A DNA stretch of 64,000 bases from Conus ventricosus (taxonomy: Eukaryota; Mollusca; Gastropoda; Neogastropoda; Conidae), in contig CM031622.1 of the NCBI GenBank assembly GCA_018398815.1, forward strand, positions 16,717,585 to 16,781,584. Direction: 5' to 3'. The position numbers were made by a program, and so were the translations under genes. The stretch's first letter is position 1. Each line of letters begins with the position of its first letter. The notes beneath the pieces are model-generated. The model did not search any database and was not told where the DNA came from. It was given only the letters and a program-made list of their open reading frames with translations. Positions 34,721 through 45,674 of the stretch are shown here, in pieces.

Positions 34721-35723
34721 TTTTTGGAGTCAAACAAAATGTGGAAATGAAAAAGTTTTAAATTTTTTCTGCTGTTTGCTAATTTTTAGTTACAAATGAA
34801 AAAAACTGCAAAAAAAACCACCAGCCCTTCTGTTTTCCTTAAACCTTAAGCTATGATTTAAATTGGAAAAAATATTTCCCCTTTTGAACTAGTTCAGATC
34901 AATTTGACAAAGGGTTTCCTTTTCCTCTACATTTCCTAGTTTTTTTGTGATTTTTTTGTTTGCTTTTTGTTTGTTTGTTGGCTGATGTCTTTTTGTCCCA
35001 CTTGGTACCCCAATAGATATTGTACATAGCGAGAAGGAAGCGTTATTTTTAGTATCTTCCAAAACTAGCACCCAAAGATCATTCTTTTGCAGTAATTCCC
35101 CCATTTAATTTTTTTTTCTCTCTTTTCCTCAGCCTTCGCCCTGCCCCCTTGGTATTTTCCTTTTTTTGAGGTTATACATTTGTAATGTATAAGGGTGGGG
35201 TTTGTGTTAATTTTATGCATATTTTTTACAATTCGGGTATTTTTGTGTGTGGTGTATGCGATTTCTTTTTTTTTTTTTTTGGGGGGGGGGGGGGGGGACT
35301 TGGTGTTTGTTTTTTTAAGTGTCTGATTTTTCCATGTTCTTTAATAATTATTTGCTAATATGCCTTTTTTTTTCTGTGTGTGCTGTTTTTTTTTAAAAAC
35401 TGAAAAAAATTGGGGAAAAAAAAAAAACCCCTTTGCTAAAATTTCTGATGATTTAATTTCCAAAATAAATACTTTTTGTCAGTTTTGCAACCATTCTCCC
35501 CCTTCATTCCTTAAATACAAAAAACATAAAGACAAATGTCAGGATACTTTGAACGAAAATCTTTATTTTTAAAACTCATATTTATTTTGTACTCGAATTT
35601 GTTATTAAATTTTTTTTAAGAAAATACTTTGCTGTCTATGTTGAGGGGTGAATGTGCGAGAAAATGAGGAACTGTTGAGTGGGGGCGAGAGAGGTGACTT
35701 AAAAAAAAAAAAAAAAAAAAAAA

Positions 35724-37260
35724 TTATATCCAACACAAGTACAACAACAAAAAAAGTTTAGGAAAAGACTATCCCAGTCTGGTTGGGAGCCAAAAACCAC
35801 ACTGTCTACCCTTTTTACGGCTGTTGTTTCACGGTCATGACTGTGAGTCACTCAGGCAAACAGAAAACCCTTCAAAAAAAACCTCGACAGAACCAGGGGA
35901 AAAATCCCAAAAAATTAAACTTTTCCGTGGATGTGCGAGTGGGGTGTGGAGAAATGGGGGAGTTTTGGGAAAGGCAAAAAAAAAAAACAACAGAACCCCC
36001 GATTAAACGCTTTTTACAAAAATCGTTTTCTAATCTAAAAACCGTTTTATGGGGTTTACCATTATGCAAAAAAACTATTTTGAAGGCTGTAAAGACGATC
36101 GATGTTTTGGTCTTAAATTTAAAGTATATCTATTACCAGACCCTTCAAAAAAACCTTTTCTGAACTGCAATATCTTCAAAAAACGCCTTTGTTTGGAGGA
36201 AACTAGGCGTCAGCGCACTTTGCGGGGAAAAAAACAGGGCCATCAGTCAACCACGGTACTTTGGTGGGGCTACTTTGCCAAAAAACTGTTGTTGTGACCC
36301 CCTTTTCTCAAGTGGTACTTGGAACATGGTCTTTTTGTGAACAAAAATCACATTAGTCATTGAGTCACACCCAACCCCTGTTTCAAGGAATTGGGAAAGG
36401 GGGTTACGCCGCGACAGGGGGGGATAAAAATTCTCGCAGATATTTTGGCGGGAAAATTTCAAATTTTTAGGCAAAAGTGCCTATGGTAAAACGCTGACAA
36501 CATCGCCAAACCGAGACATTCTTAGTCCCGTGGATCAAGCCCCCCAAATGTCAATGAAAGTCGGTTTCAAAAATGACCGAGCTTGGGGCGGTGTTGAAGT
36601 GGAAAGAGTAAAAAAAAAATAACTGGGGATCCGACCGATTGGTTATTTGTCTACCCAAAATTTCCAATGCGAAAGTTGCAGTTTTTTTTCGATTGTTTGG
36701 ACAAAATTTTTCCCCCGATCAGATTTTAACTTTTGGAGATGGTGGATTTGCTGTAATGGGATCAGCGTTAAAAGGTTGGACCCCGTCGTAGCCCATGCGA
36801 CAGCAGTTTTTGTGGAGTACCATCGGTGGGGTTTTTGAGTCAACTTTCCCAAGACACGCTTCACTCTTTCAAACTGGTTTTTCAACACGAGCGCGCGTGG
36901 GTCCAAACATGGCCCTTGCTGGCCCCTGCCAAAAATGACAAAAAAGGCACCGGCTTGTTCAAAGCGAATACACGGAGATTTTTTTTGGGGTCTGTTCTAA
37001 AACCTATTTCTGTTTGGGGAAAAAACAAACCAAAATTCAGGTAAAGGGTTGAGTAAAAAACACAAAACCTTCACCCAAGGGGAAATACAAAGGTTTCTTT
37101 AAAACCAAGAGAGTGGGAGTGGAAAATACATAGGGTTAGAAAAAGACGGAAATCTATATTTACGTACGCTCAAACCCCAATTCTCTTTCCTTTTTTTTTC
37201 ATTAAACGAGTTCTCGCTTCTGCGGTGCACACTTTTCCTGCCCGTATAGACTTTTGTTTC
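35724..37260 (+). pseudogene. DNA polymerase B, C-terminal part
   Basis: Polymerase coding resumes directly after the LINE poly-A: YIQHKYNNK, then HTVYPFYGCCF (35798-35830) and FHGHDC in the overlapping frame. Further blocks: KAVKTIDVLVLNLKYIYY (36080s), KWYLEHGLF-type residues near 36310, the motif B region (YKTLTTSPNRDI-like, 36483-36520), a badly degraded motif C near 36725-36760, and the thumb block KKHKTFTQGE (37056-37085). The gene ends near 37260. With the N-terminal part this makes about 1,400 codons once the LINE is removed. Catalytic Asp residues cannot all be read. Confidence 0.7.
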
Positions 37261-37724
37261 ATTGACCCCCCCCTGGACTTTTTTTTTGTATTTGTATAAG
37301 CGATCCCAAATGTTGTGGGCTTGATGGTGTTTTTAATGCGTTTTATTTTTTTTTTTTCAGAGTGTGTGTTTAACCCTTATTTTTTGGGGAAAAAGTCCCC
37401 CCCCTCCCCGTGGTGTTTCCGGGTGGGCCCTTGTTTGTTGGACTAAAGTTAAAATTTTTTTTGTTTATTTGTAGTTTTTTAGCCGAATGATCAGCGGAAG
37501 GGGAAAAAATGTCATTTCACTATTTCATGGCCTGATGCAACATGTTTTTCTTTTTTTTTACACGTAAATAGTTGATATAGCCCTTCCCGATTCGATTATA
37601 CAGTTCAAAGGATAAAAAAAAAAATTCAGCTTTTTTTTTTTCTTGACGACAGGCGTATTAATTCCGTGTATCGTTTTCACCGCCCCCTTTGGGGTTTAAA
37701 ACGAGCAACATCGTCTCCGGGGAA
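37261..37724. other. Non-coding DNA before the right inverted repeat
   Basis: T- and A-rich, without coding similarity. Confidence 0.4.
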
Positions 37725-37979
37725 AAAAAAAAAAAAAGAGCGCTATAACCAGTCTGTCTTTTTTTTTTAAATTTTTTAAAAATGTTGACCATCATGATGC
37801 AAACATCGTGCATCGCCGTGGGTCTATTAATAGGAAAGTCACATCGTTCGCGTGCTATCATGGCATCCCCTGTCAATGATTTTTCCCTTTGGCTTTCAAA
37901 CGAAATTTTTAAACCTCCCCCCTCAACCGCCCCCGAAAACCCCCCCGTTTTTGAGGGGGGAAAGTCCCTATTCCATACT
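37725..37979 (-). repeat. Right terminal inverted repeat of the Polinton
   Basis: Reverse complement of the left repeat. Shared landmarks in the + sense: GCTATAACCAG, CATGATG (37793-37799) loop CAAA CATCGTG (37804-37810), GGTCTATTAATAGG, CCCCGTTTTTGAGGGG-like. Ends ...TTCCATACT, whose complement starts AGTATGGAA. Confidence 0.85.
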
Positions 37980-37985
37980 ACTGTA
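37980..37985. repeat. Polinton target-site duplication, right copy
   Basis: ACTGTA, identical to 7252-7257. Confidence 0.85.
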
Positions 37986-37989
37986 AATT

Positions 37990-40900
37990 TTTACAAAGTG
38001 GACATATTTTAAAACGCTTCACTATGGAAAAAGATAACGGTAATAAAGCTCGCAATTTCAGAAATACCAAACTGAATTTGTCTTATAACTTTAATGCCTG
38101 TCCGATTTTGTGTAGTAAGTTTTAACATAGGTTTCGGTACAAAAAGGACCCGTAATAAATAAATCTTTCACTGTTTCCCAAAGAAAAATTTAAATTCCCG
38201 CCACCTGCACAAAAATTAGTTATCTTAAAGACTTGAAAAATCGCCAGTCGCATTAAAGCCTTGATTTAATCAAAAAACCAAAAACCAAAAGATACAGTTT
38301 AAACGAACGTTTGAGACCCAGTTTCTTTTGTACATTATCTAAATCAAACAACATATGATAGGCCTTATATGGTAAACTGCTCTCAGCATTTTGTTAATTG
38401 TAACCAAAAATTTAACACATTTTATGGCAGTTTTATGTAAAAAGAGTCCCGTTTGTTTCGCCATATTCAAAAATCATTGGGTGTCCGCAGTTAAATCCTA
38501 AAAAAAAAAAACTCTTTTAGCCCCAAAAAGTGGATTTTGCTTTTTAAGCTGCTTTTTTTAACCCCCCCAAATTGGCACCTATTTTACATTGGTGAATCTG
38601 TGGTAAAAGTTTTAGAAAAGTATGCAGGGAAATTTTCGTTTTTAATTAAAGAGTTTTTGCAAAAAACTAACAAAGCATTTTTGGTTACTGAAAAATTTTT
38701 TTAAAGCTGCTACAAAAATAAGTTCGTAGAAAAAAATTTAAGTACTTATATGCATTAACGGGCATAGTTATTACCGTTTTAAATCCTTTTTCATATGCAA
38801 TAAATGCCCCCCCCTTTCCAAACACAACAAAAATTCTTTTATCCATATTCCCTTAAAAAAAAAGGCTGAGCTGGTGATGCAAAAATATTTTTGGTTTGTA
38901 ACCAACGATGTTTCAGCCAACAAAAACCACTTTATCAGCCAATAGCTATCGTGACCATGTCGGCCTTCTCTAATTTTTCCCGTGTAATTTATTTATGAAA
39001 AAAGAAAATAAACGGGGGCATACATCACCTGTTTCACCCCCCGATACAGTTAATGAAATTTGTTTGATTAGCACCCCTCTGACCCCAGCCTTTTAAATGC
39101 CTACTGCAGAAACCCCTTTTATCAGTTTCCTTTTTTCCCTTTTCAAAAGGATTGGCCCAACAAGTTTCTTTCTTTTGAATCAAAAAGCCCTTTTTAAAAT
39201 CAATAAAGGAACATTTATTACGATTGAACAAAAATGTTTTTGTATTCGCCCAAAAAAGTAAACTATCATACGTTGGAAACCTCTTTTGAATCCCGCTTGG
39301 TGTTCACCTGTCAAATTATATTCTTTTACCCCTTCTTGAAGTTGTTATTATAATGACTTTTATTTTACGCTGTATCACACAAAAAATTTGCCTTGTAATT
39401 ATGGGTTTATTAACATCACTTTTTTTTTAAAAAAGGAAGTATTAAGAATCAGTCCCGATCTGGAAAAATACCTTCGCGAACAATGCATTAAAAAAAAAGT
39501 CACAAAAAAATCACCCAACCCCACCCCCAGATTTTCAAAATTCCCAATGATTTCCATTGGGCCGCAGCTTTAAAATTCTTTAACTATTTATTGCAAGCAG
39601 TGCCTCTTCTTTGATATAGGGCGTTCATAGCCATCGTCTCATCTCCGTCTTCCCCAGAATAATCTTTTATCATTTTCCGGAAAAAAAGTACCTCTTTTTT
39701 TTCTAGTTTAGTAAACCCTTAAAAAGCTTAAACCAGTCTTCAACTGTTAAATTTTTTTTTGAAGGTTTCCCTTTAAAAGATATTGTTGCACAGTTTCCCA
39801 AAAAAACTTTTGACTGTGAAAGTTTTTCCAACAGATTCTTGTACTGTTTTTTTTTCTTTTTAACAAATGTTTTTATTCCATTCTGCAACACAATAAGCAG
39901 ATGTCTTTTTTAATTTTTGTTTTCCCAAAGTTTAAAAGGCAGATCTTTTGCTTTTGCTTTGCTTAATTTGCATTTCTATATACCCGTCCTCTTGACTCTC
40001 ACAGTCAAAAAATTTTTTTTTCATAAAATTAGCCTGTTTCCCAATAATTCATTAACATGTTCAAAGCTTTTATTGCAACAAATCAATCAAATAATTGCAT
40101 GATAAGCAAAGATAAAGTTTCGTTAGCTGCTTGCACGACAAAAAATTTCAAAATCACCCTTCCACCAAAATTTTAATTTTCCTTTTGTTTTCCCTTTGGG
40201 TAGGAGACGCAAACTTTTTTTTCAGGGAAAAAATTTGCAAAGAACCAATGGGTAAATGATCCGTTTTTGTTGTTGATACATGAAGAAGAAAAGGGCGGGT
40301 TTTTTAAAAGAAGAAAAAAGGACGGTAAAAAAAAATTCTTTGGTGACTAAAATAATCATTAACATGTTTCCTGTTTAGTATATATGTATAAAGTATCGGT
40401 ATTCCCCCCGCAAAAACCCCTTAAGAATACACAAACCAAAACTGTACAAATTTAACAAACATTTTCCAAATATTAAGTACATTTTTCGATTTTCAAAGCC
40501 CTCAAAAAAGAAAGGGGGTTAAAGATCACAAGGTAATTTTGTGTCAAATATATCGGAGAAAGATTTGAAGTTTGCATTTAAGTCCCCAGAAACATTCACA
40601 TGTGCATCATCAAATGGTCATACAATCAAAGCACTCTTTGTGACTTATGCCCCTTTTCAATATAAAAATAAAAGTAAAAAGGAGGTGGAACTTTAAAGAT
40701 AGAGACATCCCTTGATAAACCAAAAAGACCCTTTTAATAAAAACAAAAGAACAAGACAATCTGTCTTTATTTCTTTTTTAAAGACGAATTCATTTTGGAA
40801 AAGACATATATGCCCCCTGACATTCTTTCCTTTTTGGTAATTTTTAAAGGCGGTTTAAAACGATAGTATAACCCGGGGAATGTAACAATTTAAGATCATC

Positions 40901-41400
40901 CCAAAAAAATTTTAAAACCCGACAAAGAATCAAAGCCAAAAAAAATTTTACATAAAATTTTCTCTTGTTTTTTAAAAGACGTCTATTTTCATTCCAAAGT
41001 TGAATAAAAGCAAACCTCACATTTTTAAGATTTACTAATTCAAAACAAAGTATTACCTTATGCATTCCTTTCCGTTTTGGTCTTAAAACTTTGTTTCTTC
41101 TTTTTTTTTGGACAAAAAATTTTCATGCCCAACCTTTCTCTTTAAGATCTTTTTCCCTTTTTTAAATGTCTCATTACATCCACAGTGTTTACTCCCCCGG
41201 AAGTATGTTTCAATTCTGAAATGGTTTGTCGAAACCCCGTTTTCGTCCTTAATTTGTTTTGGTAAACTGACAAATCTGTTTCACATTTTATTGTACAAAT
41301 ATTGACATTTAAAATGAAAAAAAATTTGAATTAAAATTATTTTTTAAAATCTTGTCATTTACAACCATCCCCGTTTCCTGCCCGAAAAAAATCCGTGACG
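37990..41400 (-). pseudogene. AP-endonuclease LINE remnant (ORF2)
   Basis: On the minus strand, short blocks follow LINE ORF2 order from right to left. Nuclease: NVSGDLNANFKSF near 40560-40600, LNRKHVNDYF near 40350-40385. Linker: KKKKKQYKNLLEKLSQSKVF (39790-39850) and KPSKKNLTVEDWFKLFKGLL (about 39706-39765). RT: EGIFPDRD and KKSDVNKPI (39400-39470), then KCSFIDFKKGF (39185-39220), the motif A region. The class resembles the LINE at 50880-53853. It directly adjoins the Polinton, which may have inserted into or beside its 3' end. Frame changes are dense and lie beside A or T runs. Confidence 0.5.
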
Positions 41401-42124
41401 GTTATAGTCACTGCGCGCGGCCCTTTTGGGCCCCCGAAAAACGGTGTTTCGCACGGTAGTCAGTCTCCCCCCTTATCTCCGTGTCAATCTGGGGAGGCCA
41501 CCCCCCCCATTAAGCTCCCCAAAGGTTTGTTTTTTTTCCCCCCCATTTTTTCAAATTTAAATAGAGAGCTTACATGTGCGCAAAAAGAAGACAGTGCGCG
41601 GAGATGTTCACACATTCATAATAGGCATACATAAATCGTAATATAAAGCCTAATATCTATTCAGTTCCTCTTTGTTGCCTAGCCGACTATGAGGGGTCAA
41701 ATCGGAGATTTCATCTTGTCATAATCAAATTCTTACAATGTTAAGAAAAAAGTGCAAACACTGCTTTATGTTTTTTCCCTTCAAATCAGCATAGTAGCTT
41801 ACTGCCTGGTGTCATGCGCGTGTTGGATCGGCACAGGCACCAGGCGCTTCGGAGCGTTCGGGCAGCAGCGCAGCGTCTCCATTACCGGGTTGCCTCATGG
41901 CAACGTAACAATTTTTTTTCCTCTCTCTCTCTCTCCTTTTTCGTGAGGGGACTTGACCGCTGTTCACTGTCGGAGACGGACGTGTCTTGTCAGCGTTCCG
42001 CACGCAATGACCTGAGTGTTCCTTTTCGGGCTTCATACTGCAGATGAGAAATATGCCCCAGTTAATTCTGTTTGAAGGGACGGCGGTGCCTTGTATTTTT
42101 TGACCATATTCTTTCAAGAGCTTG
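41401..42124. other. Non-coding spacer
   Basis: No coding similarity found. 41400-41530 is C-rich; 41640-42120 has normal complexity. Possibly untranslated parts of neighbouring elements. Confidence 0.4.
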
Positions 42125-43440
42125 TTAATTTATGGAAATGAAGCCACGCCTGGGATGCCACCTTTCTGGACTGACACATCCAAGTACTTGTTTTCCATCA
42201 GGTACTTGGTCAGCCTTGCTGCCATGACAGAGAAGAAGATTTTCCCTTCGACGTGAACTGGTGATGTCGCTTGAGTTTTGCTCTTTGGGGATGTACGCAC
42301 CATCTGCCATCATCCAAGCCGATCGCAGCAGCCTGTGGAGCCACTCCAGCACCTTGGGACATTTCTTGTAAAGCTGGTACGGTATTCCGTTTGGCCTGGT
42401 GATGATTTGGCTCTGGCTTTGTCGACCACCTTCTTGATTTCCGCCAACGTTGGAGGCTTGCCATTGAACTGTTCCTCAGGGTTGGTTGGCCACACCAGCC
42501 CTTGAATGTCGAGCGGTGCTTTTGCTCTGTGAGTCAGAGTATGTTTTCCTCAGATGCTGCTCAAGGACTCCTTTGTCCACACTTAGGGTCCCAGATTTTG
42601 GCTGCTCAAACAGTGTTCTGGCAAACTGGAAGGGGTCTCTGAAGAAGCGCTCTTGTGTCTTCTTCTTTTTGCTCTTCCTCTTCCTCGCAGATTCCGCTTT
42701 GCTGAGGGCGCTGTGTTTTTCTTTCAGGTCTTTCCACAGTTTTTCCAAGCCTTGTTTTTCAGCTGGCAGTGCGGTCTTCATTTGCTTCTTGAGGTTTTTC
42801 TTTTGGACCTGATCTTGTCCATCTCTTCTTGGCGTCTGGATTTCTTTGGAGGTGTTTTCTCTTCGGGTAGTTTTGCTCCATAGGCGTCTCTACATGTGGC
42901 ATACACAATGTCCCCATATGTGGCTAGTTTGTGTTCCAGGGTGCTTTTCCCTATCAGTGCATCGAGTCTTTGGACAATTTTTGCATCCAGTTTCTCCCAA
43001 TCTTCAGTTTCGTTTGCTAGTGGCAGGTTGAGTTTCAGGCGCCTGGCATCGAGGGCCTGTGCAATTCCTCATCCGAACCAACAGCGTGGATGTCCTTGGC
43101 ACTGTGGTTTAAATCCTGGCTTGGGTTACGGACGTCTTATCTGCTGATACAGTGCGCTGCTGCTCTTCAGATGAGTCTTCACACAATCCCATCTTTGTTT
43201 CTGTGGATCTTCATGCCACGGGTGGTAGCGAAACGCTTTCCACAGACACAGGGGATATTCCATTTGATCCAGTTCATAGTCCTTTGGATTTGCAGTCGTG
43301 ATTGGTTGAGCACCCGATGGATCATCATTCTCTCCCCTTTCGGTGAATCCTGGGAGCATTTTTTTCCTTTTATTCTTGTAGTAGCCTTTTGTTGAAGGCA
43401 AAAGTGGGGAGCCAGCCCACAGAGCCTTGGTTCTGGTCTT
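42125..43440 (-). pseudogene. Restriction-endonuclease LINE, 5' half (zinc finger to RT start)
   Basis: Reading right to left on the minus strand: a finger-like start (CLWKAFRYHPWHEDPQKQRW, 43186-43245), a basic linker, then KTALPAEKQGLEKLWKDLKE (42722-42778), and the RT entrance NPEEQFNGKPPTLAEIKKVV (42430-42489) followed by AKSSPGQ. CPKVLEWLHRLLRSAW-like residues (about 42304-42355) and the block YIPKEQNSSDI (about 42260-42295) extend into the RT. It then breaks off at about 42125, before the catalytic motif. Elements of this class (R2/R4-like) carry their nuclease at the C-terminus, which is missing here but present in the adjacent piece. Confidence 0.6.
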
Positions 43441-43489
43441 TCCAGTGTCCTCGGTCTTTCCGGACGTCCTCCGGCCTATTCCCGGAAAG

Positions 43490-44413
43490 TCAATGCATCA
43501 GTAGAAAGAAACTCGTGGAGAGGTTTGGCAGCAGAGAGTCCTCAGAAGTGAAGGCCCCCTTCAAGCAAGTGTTTCGGCCCTTATTCCTGACACTCTAGGG
43601 GGGTTGGGCCACCCCGGTTCAGACTCCGGATGTCCCTCTGTGCCCTTTTTTTTCCCCATCTTGGGACGAGCCATGGCTGGGATTCAAAACCCATGCACCC
43701 CTGGACAGCTCTTTTTTCCACTTAATGACTCGCGCTCTAACCACTGAGCCACAGGGAACACCTGATATTTTTATGAAGTTCATTTGTGTTCCTCCTTGAC
43801 CAGTTTCCAGCTTGAAACCTCTTGCCGCTTCGCCATTGCTTTCACGGCTCTGGTTTTTCTTCCTGCAACTGAGAGCGTTTCATGAGGCTGTATGCAGACG
43901 TTCTTTCAAACCCCCTAGCCCCAAATTTAAATGCAGTGAGGACTTTGACCTGGTAGCTTTCTCCTCAGGCTTTTTGCCAGATCAGCTTTACTTTTCAGTC
44001 TTGAAGATTTGAGCTCCCTCCATTCTTTCTCATATGGCACCGTGAGTCGATCATGATCAGCTGCTTGGTTGACTGAGAGGGGGACTACTATGTCTGGTCT
44101 CATGCCACTCTTGCTGATGATCTCTGGGTGACTCTTCCATTCTGGGAGGTCTGCAGTGCACTCCCAGTCATCTGCCCCGTCCAGCGACTCTGCCTGCATG
44201 TTTCGAGTGGCACTGTTGTTCTGGCCATGATTTGCTCCCTCCTGCCGTGAAGAATGTTGCGGGTTTGCTTTTGGAGTCCTGATTTTCCCCTTTGTGGTGT
44301 TGGTACTACCCCCAAGACTACTTGTACAATCTCTTTCAGCACTTGGTTGTGCCTCCATGTGTCCCTTCCTTGACCCAGGGTACTTTACATGGCTTAGAAC
44401 ATGCTCCACTTCT
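43490..44413 (-). pseudogene. Restriction-endonuclease LINE, 3' piece (copy A)
   Basis: Aligns well with 48325-49240. Minus-strand coding includes DDWECTADLPEWKSHPEI (about 44120-44175), GMRPDIVV (about 44080-44103) and LTVPYEKEW (44020-44050), the RPD...E core of the C-terminal restriction-like endonuclease. The 5' edge is a sharp truncation at about 44413, after the shared bases CATGCTCCACT. The 3' part includes a tRNA-like segment (43675-43757). Its 3' end lies only some 50 bases from the 5' end of the piece to the left, so the two are arranged head to tail. Confidence 0.7.
43675..43757 (-). other. tRNA-like segment at the 3' end of LINE copy A
   Basis: On the minus strand TGTGGCTCAGTGGTTAGAGC resembles an A box with D-arm, and GGGTTTTGAATCCCAG resembles a B box with T-arm. 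The T-arm carries an extra T compared with copy B. Not a gene: the distance between boxes is too large for a normal tRNA. Confidence 0.55.
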
Positions 44414-44414
44414 A

Positions 44415-45121
44415 ACAACGGATGAAAAACTAAAGTGTTGGACATACTTCCTGTATGTAAGCAATTGGAATTCAACAAGGCATAAATTTAACTTTTTATA
44501 AGACGTTTCTTCAGAGACCCCTCCTACCCATGCATTGATCAATACAAAACAAGCCTAGCTTATATGGACCCATATATCTGGAACTCACTTCCACCGAGTC
44601 TACAAAATACATTTTCGAGAAACATTTTATGTCTCAAAAAATTTGGACTATTCGATTGAAATCATTAGCGTCCTTCGCAAAGTCTTTTGTAAAGCTATTT
44701 TTGAATACCCTTCTAAACATACAACCTACCCCATTAAATCGCTCATCCCCACCCCACTTGTTACCATCCCTCTTCTCCCCCCCTACCTACCATTCTCTCC
44801 TCCCCTACCTCCTCCGACATCTCTCTCTTCTCTCTCTCTCCTCTCTTTTCCCCTCTCTCTCTTTTCTTCTCTCTCTCTCGTTTTGTTTTGTTTGTATGTT
44901 TATTCGCTTTGTTTCCTTCTGTTTCACTCCCCAACCTCGTCATTATTCGTTTATGAAAAGTCTGCTTTTTCTTTCATAGATTAGATTACAGTGTTGCTAT
45001 ATGAATTGTCAGTATGAATGATGAGTTGAAATAATGTTTGCATTGACAAGGACAGATTGTAAGACTAGGCTTTGGCCTAAAATCTTCATCCTTGCGTATT
45101 AAGATCAATCAATCAATCAAT
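44415..45121 (+). mobile_element. LINE 3' tail ending in (AATC)n
   Basis: Plus-strand blocks in the first 270 bp read like the last residues of a LINE ORF2 (KVLDILPV, LYGPIYLELTS, FEKHF). A long C/T-rich part follows. The end AGATCAATCAATCAATCAAT (45102-45121) is a short tandem tail typical of CR1/L2-type LINEs. Heavily 5'-truncated. Confidence 0.5.
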
Positions 45122-45143
45122 CACTTCTTCTCTCTCTTCCTCT

Positions 45144-45179
<36 letters not shown>

Positions 45180-45298
45180 CACACCCACCACACACACACA
45201 CCCACACACAGACACACAACACACACACACACAACACACCACACACACACCACCGCGCGCGCGGCGCGCGCGCACGCCCCCGCCGCCGGGACGCACGC

Positions 45299-45341
<43 letters not shown>

Positions 45342-45390
45342 CACACATACCACACCACACACATACATACAAACACATGCGCGCTCGCGC
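45122..45390. repeat. Compound microsatellite (CT)n-(CA)n-(CG)n-(ACGC)n
   Basis: Runs of CT, CA, then GCGC and repeated ACGC units at 45290-45340, ending in CATA/CACA variants. Mostly alternating purine-pyrimidine. Confidence 0.95.
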
Positions 45391-45587
45391 AGTGACGACC
45401 AATGCTCATATATGCGTCGTCAAAAACCCCTCGGCCTTTTAAAATTGATGTTGGGTTGATCGGCCTCGTTGCAGCAAGGGAATAACAAGTCACATGCACT
45501 GCATAGTCTTGATGGAGTTTGCTTACCTTGTATGCTGGCCCAAATTTTTGGGGTCCACGATAAACACACGCAAAAAATTCAGTTCCT

Positions 45588-45603
45588 GCGGAAGATCCTG
45601 TCG

Positions 45604-45634
<31 letters not shown>

Positions 45635-45674
45635 GGCACATTGCACAGTCTAACCGTAGATACACTGTGCTTTG
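45588..45674 (+). repeat. Short dispersed unit with internal (GA)n and hairpin, copy 1
   Basis: GAAGATCCTGTCGGAGGGAG precedes a GA repeat, followed by GCACATTGCACAGTCTAACC and GTAGATACACTGTGC. GCACAGT and ACTGTGC at the end can pair (7-bp stem). The same arrangement recurs at 47046-47154. Confidence 0.7.

Larger units (their letters stand above)
29215..35723 (+). mobile_element. L1-like LINE inserted in the polymerase gene
   Basis: The right edge is clear: about 23 A at 35701-35723, after which polymerase coding resumes at once. The left edge is somewhere near 29.2 kb, where polymerase coding stops; I could not fix a target duplication. It holds an endonuclease-like region (31270-31990) and an RT-like region (32640-34720) in the + sense. 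The first 2 kb would be the 5' UTR and ORF1, including a GC-rich part at 29600-30300. Mononucleotide runs abound. Confidence 0.65.
7258..37979 (+). mobile_element. Polinton/Maverick element with two nested retrotransposons
   Basis: A self-synthesising DNA transposon related to virus-like adintoviruses. Evidence: inverted terminal repeats of about 260 bp starting with AG, an exact 6-bp target duplication, and the family's gene set on the + strand (packaging ATPase, integrase, penton-like and major capsid proteins, adenovirus-type protease, protein-primed DNA polymerase B). The span is 30.7 kb, but 8.0 kb is an LTR element (16071-24093) and about 6.5 kb an L1-like LINE (29.2-35.7 kb). The remaining length, about 16 kb, is normal for the family. 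All genes carry multiple frameshifts, so the copy is not functional as read. Confidence 0.9.

Noticed and set aside
7258..37979. Integrated complete virus capable of expression
   Set aside because: Each gene needs several frame changes and two retrotransposons interrupt the element, so it is a decayed copy as read.
45113..45646. Minus-strand open frames up to 177 codons with Arg-Ala-Cys-Val repeats
   Set aside because: Translation of the CT, CA and ACGC microsatellites.
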